Shown: positions 58,495 to 64,000 of the stretch, piece after piece | Position numbering within the stretch: position 1 is the first letter of the stretch | Layout: each line of letters begins with the position of its first letter | NCBI GenBank assembly: GCA_951802425.1 | Contig: OX637797.1 | Span: 3,472,001-3,536,000 of the forward strand | Direction: 5' to 3' | From: Clavaria fumosa | Taxonomy: Eukaryota > Basidiomycota > Agaricomycetes > Agaricales > Clavariaceae | Length of the DNA: 64,000 nt | The notes under the pieces: generated by a model | Database searches by the model: none | Seen by the model: the letters and a program-made list of their open reading frames with translations, nothing else | What the model was told of the DNA's origin: nothing | Translations under genes and position numbers: made by a program

Positions 58495-59488
58495 ATGCTC
58501 GTGCGATTTGCATTACTGGCTCTATCCATCCCAGTGGCCCTCTGCTCCTCAGACACAGTACCTCTCATAACGTGGTCGTCTGTCGGGTGAGGCTTCTATC
58601 TACTCTGACTGTCACCTGCGTCTAACGTTAGCTCGCAAGCTCATCTGTCCTCAATCGTCTACATGCTCCGAGGACCTTGCAAACCGCTCAATTGATTAAC
58701 AACATCTTGTCTGCTGATGCAGTATGCCGTTACGATGCTGTAGTGGTCATACAGCATCCCGGAGTAAGCCACATCATTTCCCTTTGTACTGCGCAGCTAA
58801 TTGGCGTCCAGTTGCGTGCTTCCGACTTGCGTGCCCTTTCTCCGACGACTGAGTTAGCCCGGACTCTGCGTTCCGCCCCGTCATCACGCCAATATCCCTA
58901 TGTCGGCTCTTCCCACTCACCTCTTGAACCCTTGGCCTCTCTCGGCGACGTCGCTGAATTGATTTCGCAAAAGTGCAAATTGGGGAGGATCAACATCACA
59001 CTGGATTGCAGCGACGACTGGATGCAGGCAGAGTCAAGGTATTTCGTATCAATAAGGATGCCATTGTTGAGCGGAGGTGCTCAGGAGCGCCAAGAGCTCA
59101 TGGCTGATCATGGTTGAGCCGTTCCATAATTCCTTGCAGAATCTTGACACACTGACTCTGCTTACCATGTTTAGAATTTCGCCTTTCAGGCAAGGTCCAG
59201 GCCATCGCTTCCGCTTTCCCTCGACATCTAGTCGTCTACACGGGTTCTTCTTATCACCAACCCATGTCCAATCAAAAGCGATCACCATTGTTCACATCCT
59301 CTCCGCAGCGCGGCATCTTGCATCGCTACCAGCTACTCACGCCCGCCCTCATCATTTGTCTTTTGCTTACCTGCTTCTTGCTTATTCCCGTGATCTTCGT
59401 CGGCATATCCGCATTAGCAAGCATCCAAAGCACCTTGAGGGTTGAGGCACCCAAGGGCTACAGCGCGTCTGAGAAGAAAAATCTTTAG
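58495..59488 (+). CDS. V-ATPase assembly/accessory membrane protein, VOA1/BIG1-like
   Basis: ER membrane protein of the Ac45/Voa1/Big1 group, linked to assembly of the V-ATPase Vo sector and to cell-wall glucan formation in yeasts. Signal peptide MLVRFALLALSIPVALCSS is followed by VPLITWSS, LINNILSADAVCRYDAVVVI, LRASDLRALSPTTELARTLR, a luminal region, VQAIASAFPRHLVVYTGSSY and a C-terminal membrane helix LLTPALIICLLLTCFLLIPV extending through FVGISALASIQ. It ends EAPKGYSASEKKNL, where the dilysine-type KKNL tail (KKxx) fits ER retrieval. Introns near 58586, 58763 and 59116 were placed to keep this frame. About 270-290 residues. Assignment relies on layout and the C-terminal segment. Confidence 0.75.
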
Positions 59489-60521
59489 ATGATGTCTGTA
59501 TTTGTATCATTGCACCGTGGCCGCGTTAGGACATCCTTTGCCACAAGGCGTATCATTTTGAATCCCAGCACAGCGGCGCAGGAAATAAATCGCATATGGG
59601 CCCACGGCACCAGGCACTTCTCACACTCAAAAGATAAGCCCGTTGATGCTCCAACTAAATTTCATTTGTCGAGATCAGTGGTGCGAGCCACTCTGGCCCC
59701 AATCGTGAATTGGAAATTGAACGCATATCAAATGTAGGCAATAAGACTGCATAGTAGCTTCACTCGTTGTTATGGCGAAGGTCTGAAGGTCTCAGAAAGG
59801 GAGAAAAATGGCGAGGACGAATGCCGGAGGAGAGGGAAAGCAGGCCTTGCCAAGGGGGTTGCAATCGGCAACACGATGCCCGGCTTGGCTAGACCGGGTC
59901 AGCATGCTCGCGAGGTTTCCCCATAATTGCGTACCTATTACTAGTGCCTCTGCCCAACCTAACTCATATTGCAAATACGTGTCCAAGTAAATATATACCG
60001 AGGGAATCGCGCTGTGTTGCGAAGGCAGAGCCCTTGCTTGCGCGTAACTTCAGCTACTGAAGCTACTGAAGTACTGAAGGTTTACAAGAATACAGTGCGT
60101 AAACTAAGTGTAAGCACCGCACCACTATGTCCAACAAAAAAGGTCATCATCACAAGGAACGACACAACAAGGCTTCGTAAATGTAATTCCAAAACAAAAT
60201 AGTAATGAACGGATCACGAATCATCTGTTAAAATCGATCGTGGTTCCTTGCAAGTAAAGTAAGATAACTAAATGCGAGGTAAGCCATTTACAAGCAAGCA
60301 AGGGTTCTCCGTTGCCAACGGAGTTGGCGCTTGGAATTGTTCCCCATTTTGCAAGCTATCAAATCGCGTTCATTTGACGCAAGACCGGACTTGTGACCAC
60401 GGGCATCAGAGGTCTAGTGACAATTCCAAAGCCAGCCCAGCTGTGAGAGTGTATATACATTGGTGTCAAGCTAAGGCTCAATCCTAGCCGCACGCAGAAA
60501 AGAATTACAAGTACATATAGA
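59489..60521. other. Gene-free interval
   Basis: About 1 kb between the VOA1-like stop and the Rab escort stop (convergent). A plus-strand frame at 59489-59737 and a minus-strand one at 59792-59986 lack support. A short repeat of CTACTGAAG units lies at about 60050-60080. Nothing else seen. Confidence 0.35.
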
Positions 60522-62345
60522 TTACCAGCCTTCATCTGCAATAGACTCATCTTCCTGTGCCAACGGACGCCAGAAGGCATCGACGTCATCGTCGCAATCT
60601 GTTTCATCACTACTCGCGTGACGTCCACGACGAGAAGCCCGCAAGATAGGGAGGGCTCTCCTGAACACAGTTTCTGCATGTGCCGCCGCTGAGTCGCCTG
60701 ACTCTGAGAACAAATGCATCAGAGCCGGCGTAACAATCACAGACGTCGGGGGAGGTGAGGTGGATGCCGGGGGCGGTGAGGTGGAGGCTTGGGGAGGTGG
60801 CGGGGTGGGTGGGGGATGCTGGAAATAGAAGGCTGTGAACAACGGTGAAATCTTGGGCTCGGGAAGCGAGAAAAGGGCATCAAGGTAAGGTCGAAGAAGC
60901 GACTCCGCAGAAGATGCGGGCTTTTCCATGAGAGGCATTGAAAGATAGATGATCTCTATGAGCACGTTGTGTTAGTCAAATCAGTAACAGTGGACCGCTA
61001 AGGACATAGCGAACTTTTGCCTTTGGGCGCGGACATAGTGCCTTCGCCATCGATAAGGGCAGTGACGGAGAAAGTGGAAGATCCTTGCGAGACTGACGAT
61101 GGAGGGAAAACAACTATACAAGGCTGTGCTTCCGACCAAGAGGAGTCATCTGGATCCGAAGACGTCGACGAAGGACCCGAATGGTTGGTATTAAGCACAA
61201 TGGGTTGGTCGACGATAGCTATTGCTCTCGCGATGGAAGGTAACAGTCGTCCATTTTCTGACATGACATAGTCTGCGGAATCAGAGAGGGCAGGGGAGAG
61301 ATAGTCGTGAGAAGATATGATCAAGTCACACTTGAGTACGTCGGGGACATCTTCTAAAGTTACATTGTACTTGTAGGGATTGTTTGTGGGCGGATTGTCG
61401 GCTTCGCGGTTGGCGACTATCGTTTCAATCCTTCTACCTAGGATGTATGTGCTTCCATAAACGGCAGATGTACGGCAAAAGCCTTGCGCAATTTCACCTA
61501 ACCCACCGTAGTGGCCCACAAGGAACGAGGATGCACCGTAACGGCCTGCCGAACGAATGTACCGTCGAACGCGAAGTAAGGCTGAGAGTGCAGGCTCTGG
61601 AAGCGGGATGAAGCGAGCATAAATTTCGGCCGAGTAGCGCTTACCAGATGGGGAGGAGCAGTGTGCAAGAGCACATGCAATGGTCATGGCATTTTCGGGG
61701 GCCAAAGAGAATGTGGTTTGTAGGAATTCTAGCAAAGGCTGCGTCTCCTTGCCTACCAGCTCTGCGGAGTGCTCAAAATCGCTTCCAGCAAACATGAGGA
61801 ACCTCATGATACGTCTCTTGTCTATGAGTGTGAGATGCTTATTTTTGAATACGCCGTCTTTGCTGCTGGGAACGAGATTAATGACTCCTGAGGGATTGTA
61901 GACTCCAACTCGCCCAAGCAGTCGGAAGCCGCCATACTTGGCGACACCAGAGGAGACGAGGGAAGAGATGAGGACGCCAATTGAAGGTATGATAGACGGG
62001 GAAAGAGATAACGAATATTGACGTGCGTATGGCAAGCTAGAAGGAGAATAGGACACCGAGGAGTACCGCTCTCTTTGGGAAACAAGGTAAGCATCATGTT
62101 CGCCGACGCCAGAGCGTTTCTGGGCCCATTGGATAAATTCTTCTACGGACAGGCTTGCCTCATCCCCGCCGTAGTAAGGATTGAAGTCGACATGGGCAAC
62201 TTTGAATCTTGCTTGTGAAAGGGCTCTGCGATGGATGACAATGTATCAAACAAATACTCGATTCCCGGGAGCCAACTTACGCAGAAACGATAGACTCAGT
62301 GAGACCAGTGCCGAGAATGATTACGTCGAATGAGATATCCTCCAT
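60522..62345 (-). CDS. MRS6: Rab escort protein (Rab geranylgeranyltransferase component A, MRS6-like)
   Basis: Presents newly made Rab GTPases to geranylgeranyltransferase II and delivers the lipidated product to membranes. The start at 62345 gives MEDISFDVIILGTGLTESIV (FAD-like GxGxxE signature of the GDI/REP family), then ALSQARFKVAHVDFNPYYGG, LVPSSKDGVFKNKHLTLIDK, RRIMRFLMFAGSDFEHSAEL, FSLAPENAMTIACALAHCSS and the SCR region GASSFLVGHYGGLGEIAQGF, followed by RTSAVYGSTYILGRRIETIV. The C-terminal exon has EIIYLSMPLMEKPASSAESL, a Pro-rich block from GGTGGAGG-type repeats and an acidic end. The extra C-terminal part and loops favour REP over Rab GDI. About 560 residues. Start lies 142 bp from the divergent nucleolin gene. 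Confidence 0.9.
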
Positions 62346-62486
62346 GGCTCAGCATCAGCAAGGCGCCTATGCGATTTATGTGCATGCCATTTACGTGCAA
62401 TATTTCCCTTTATTTGCGCCGATCGACGCTTTTTTTTTTTCTTCGCTCTCACTCCTCACACGCTCAAACAACAACAAAAAAACCCA

Positions 62487-63971
62487 ATGGCAAAGGCGAA
62501 CGCAACACCCGCTGGTCACAAGTCATCTGCGGCAAAATCTGCCACGAAAAAGCAAAAACCCTCGAAGTCCATCGTTACTTCCTCGAAAGCCATTGTTACT
62601 CCATCAAAGCCCACCAAGCCCACCCCAGTCACGACACATAAAAAAAAAAAGCCTGTCGAGTCGTCAGAATCATCTGACAACGAATCGGGAGAATCCAGCG
62701 CAGAGATACCGTCCCATAAGAAAAAATCGAGCATTTCGTCCCAGTCGGGCGAAGAGGACTCTGAGTCCAGTGGTCTGGACGCCAAGCGCGCTAAGGAAGA
62801 TAAGTCAAATAGTTCGGACGCCTCATCCGAGTCTGGCGAGGACGCCTCATCTGAGCCCCGCAAGAACGCCTCATCCAAGTCCGGCGAGAGCGCCTCATCA
62901 GAGTCCGGCACGGACGACTCATCCGAGTCCGACGAGGACCCCAAGGACGACTCTAAGGACGAGTCATCCGGGTCCGGCGATGACACCGAGGAAGATGCTG
63001 AAGCACAAGCAGCGCACTCAAAAGGTTTGCGCACCGCATGCTCTAAATTTTAGCTCTGCTTATATGGAGTCACGTAGGCAAGCGTAAAGCTGATAGTCAA
63101 TCAGCCGCACCAGCCAAAAAGGCCAAGATGGCCAACGGTGATGCGGCGCAGGCACCAGTAGACCAAGAGGCCAAGGACATCTTCGTTGGAAAATTATCGT
63201 GGAATGTGGATGACGAGTGGCTGTCAACAGAATTCGCCGAGTGTGGTGAAGTTGTTTCTGCGCATGTGCAAATGGACAGGAACACAGGAAAATCCCGTGG
63301 ATTTGGATACGTCCACTTTGCCACCGCGGAGGCTGCTCAGAAGGCTCTTGCCTTGGACGGAAAGGAGATCGACGGCCGGCCTATTCACGTGGATGTGAGC
63401 ACTCCTCTTAACAAAGACAAGGCGCGCGAGAATAGGGCGAATGCCTTTGGAGATAAAACGAACGAGCCTTCTGCAACTCTCTTTGTCGGTAACCTGAGCT
63501 TCGACACGGTGGAGGATACCCTTTACGAGGCCTTTGGCGAGCACGGAAACGTGAAAAGCGTTCGCATTATTACAGACCGTGAAACAAACACTCCGAAGGG
63601 TTTCGGTTATATCGAGTTCACTGCCATCAAGGACGCTGCGAACGCTTTCAAAAAAATGAAAGGGAAAGAAATCGACGGGCGGAGCCTCAGACTTGATTTT
63701 TCCCGACCCAGAGACGCGGGTGGTTTCGGTATGAATGCACGGGTAAATAATCTCCCATCGCGCTTTTTTCGCGTCATCATGTGTGCTGATCTGAAGCTTT
63801 CTTCAGGGTCGTGGCGGTGGCGGTGAGTTCCGTGGACGCGGAGGACGTGGCGGACGCGGCGGATTCGGCGGATTTAGCGGACGCGGGGATGACCGTGGCC
63901 GTGGCCGTGGTAATCGTGGCCGAGGAGCGGGAGGCATTGCGCCCTTCCAAGGCAAAAGAACCAGGTTTTGA
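62487..63971 (+). CDS. Nucleolin/GAR2/NSR1-like nucleolar RNA-binding protein
   Basis: Nucleolar protein for pre-rRNA processing, with the classic three-part layout. The N-terminal third is Lys-rich (TKKQKPSKSI) and then highly acidic Ser/Glu/Asp-rich with repeated SSESG units, likely CK2 targets. Two RRMs follow: DIFVGKLSWNVDDEWLSTEF with KSRGFGYVHFATAEAAQKAL, and TLFVGNLSFDTVEDTLYEAF with NTPKGFGYIEFTAIKDAANA. The last exon is an RGG box (GRGGGGEFRGRGGRGGRGGF onward) ending FQGKRTRF. Introns after HSKG and after GMNAR. About 455 residues, complete 29 bases before the window end. Confidence 0.93.
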
Positions 63972-64000
63972 GCCGGCATGCTTCGCTTGTCATTATGATG

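Overview
The window is fungal nuclear DNA, most probably from a mushroom-type basidiomycete (Agaricomycetes). Genes are closely packed on both strands and cut by many introns of about 50-70 nt with GT(R)NG donors. The gene set fits: DUF6534 membrane proteins, a GDP-L-fucose synthase, a CFA-type synthase and an HNH protein of the fungal type, next to general eukaryotic housekeeping genes. All gene models were spliced by hand from the sequence. Frame closure was checked over every exon for the nucleotide-sugar transporter, the cyclin, CBP80 and the FAD/folate carrier, and junction by junction for most of the others.

Layout, 1-18 kb: UDP-GlcNAc transporter (-), PCL-type cyclin (+), nuclear cap-binding CBP80 (-), FLX1-like mitochondrial carrier (-) lying between two CpG-free blocks, DUF6534 membrane protein copy A (+), an orphan membrane protein (+), a MARVEL protein (-) and an HMG-box protein (-). 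18-37 kb: a PNUTS-like PP1-targeting protein (+), a polyQ LIM-domain-binding protein (-), IMP3 (+), an Unc104/kinesin-3 motor (+), a hypothetical protein (-), SPT4 (+), a UCH-type deubiquitinase (-) and ARL2/CIN4 (-). 37-51 kb: eIF5B (+), a decayed tandem copy of its 3' end, GDP-L-fucose synthase (+), a CFA-type methyltransferase (+) and then about 2.3 kb of simple repeats. This stretch is GC-rich in its codons and full of homopolymer runs, unlike the rest. 51-64 kb: HNH protein (-), GNAT acetyltransferase (+), proteasome alpha-1 (+), DUF6534 copy B (-), a VOA1/BIG1-like V-ATPase accessory protein (+), Rab escort protein (-) and a nucleolin/GAR2-like RNA-binding protein (+).

Functionally this is a normal euchromatic gene neighbourhood. 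Several members act in RNA polymerase II elongation, RNA handling and translation (CBP80, PNUTS-like, SPT4, IMP3, nucleolin, eIF5B), but nothing indicates an operon-like system or a metabolic cluster. Many neighbours are divergent pairs with 120-470 bp shared promoters. I did not find a new defence or biosynthetic system. The most unusual signals are the degraded eIF5B tail duplication with its recurring flank, the two CpG deserts and a duplicated perfect hairpin beside one of them, the microexon-dense DUF6534 paralogue pair on opposite strands, three inferred GC-AG introns, a UCH with Asn at the catalytic Asp position, and the compositional island at about 40.6-51 kb.
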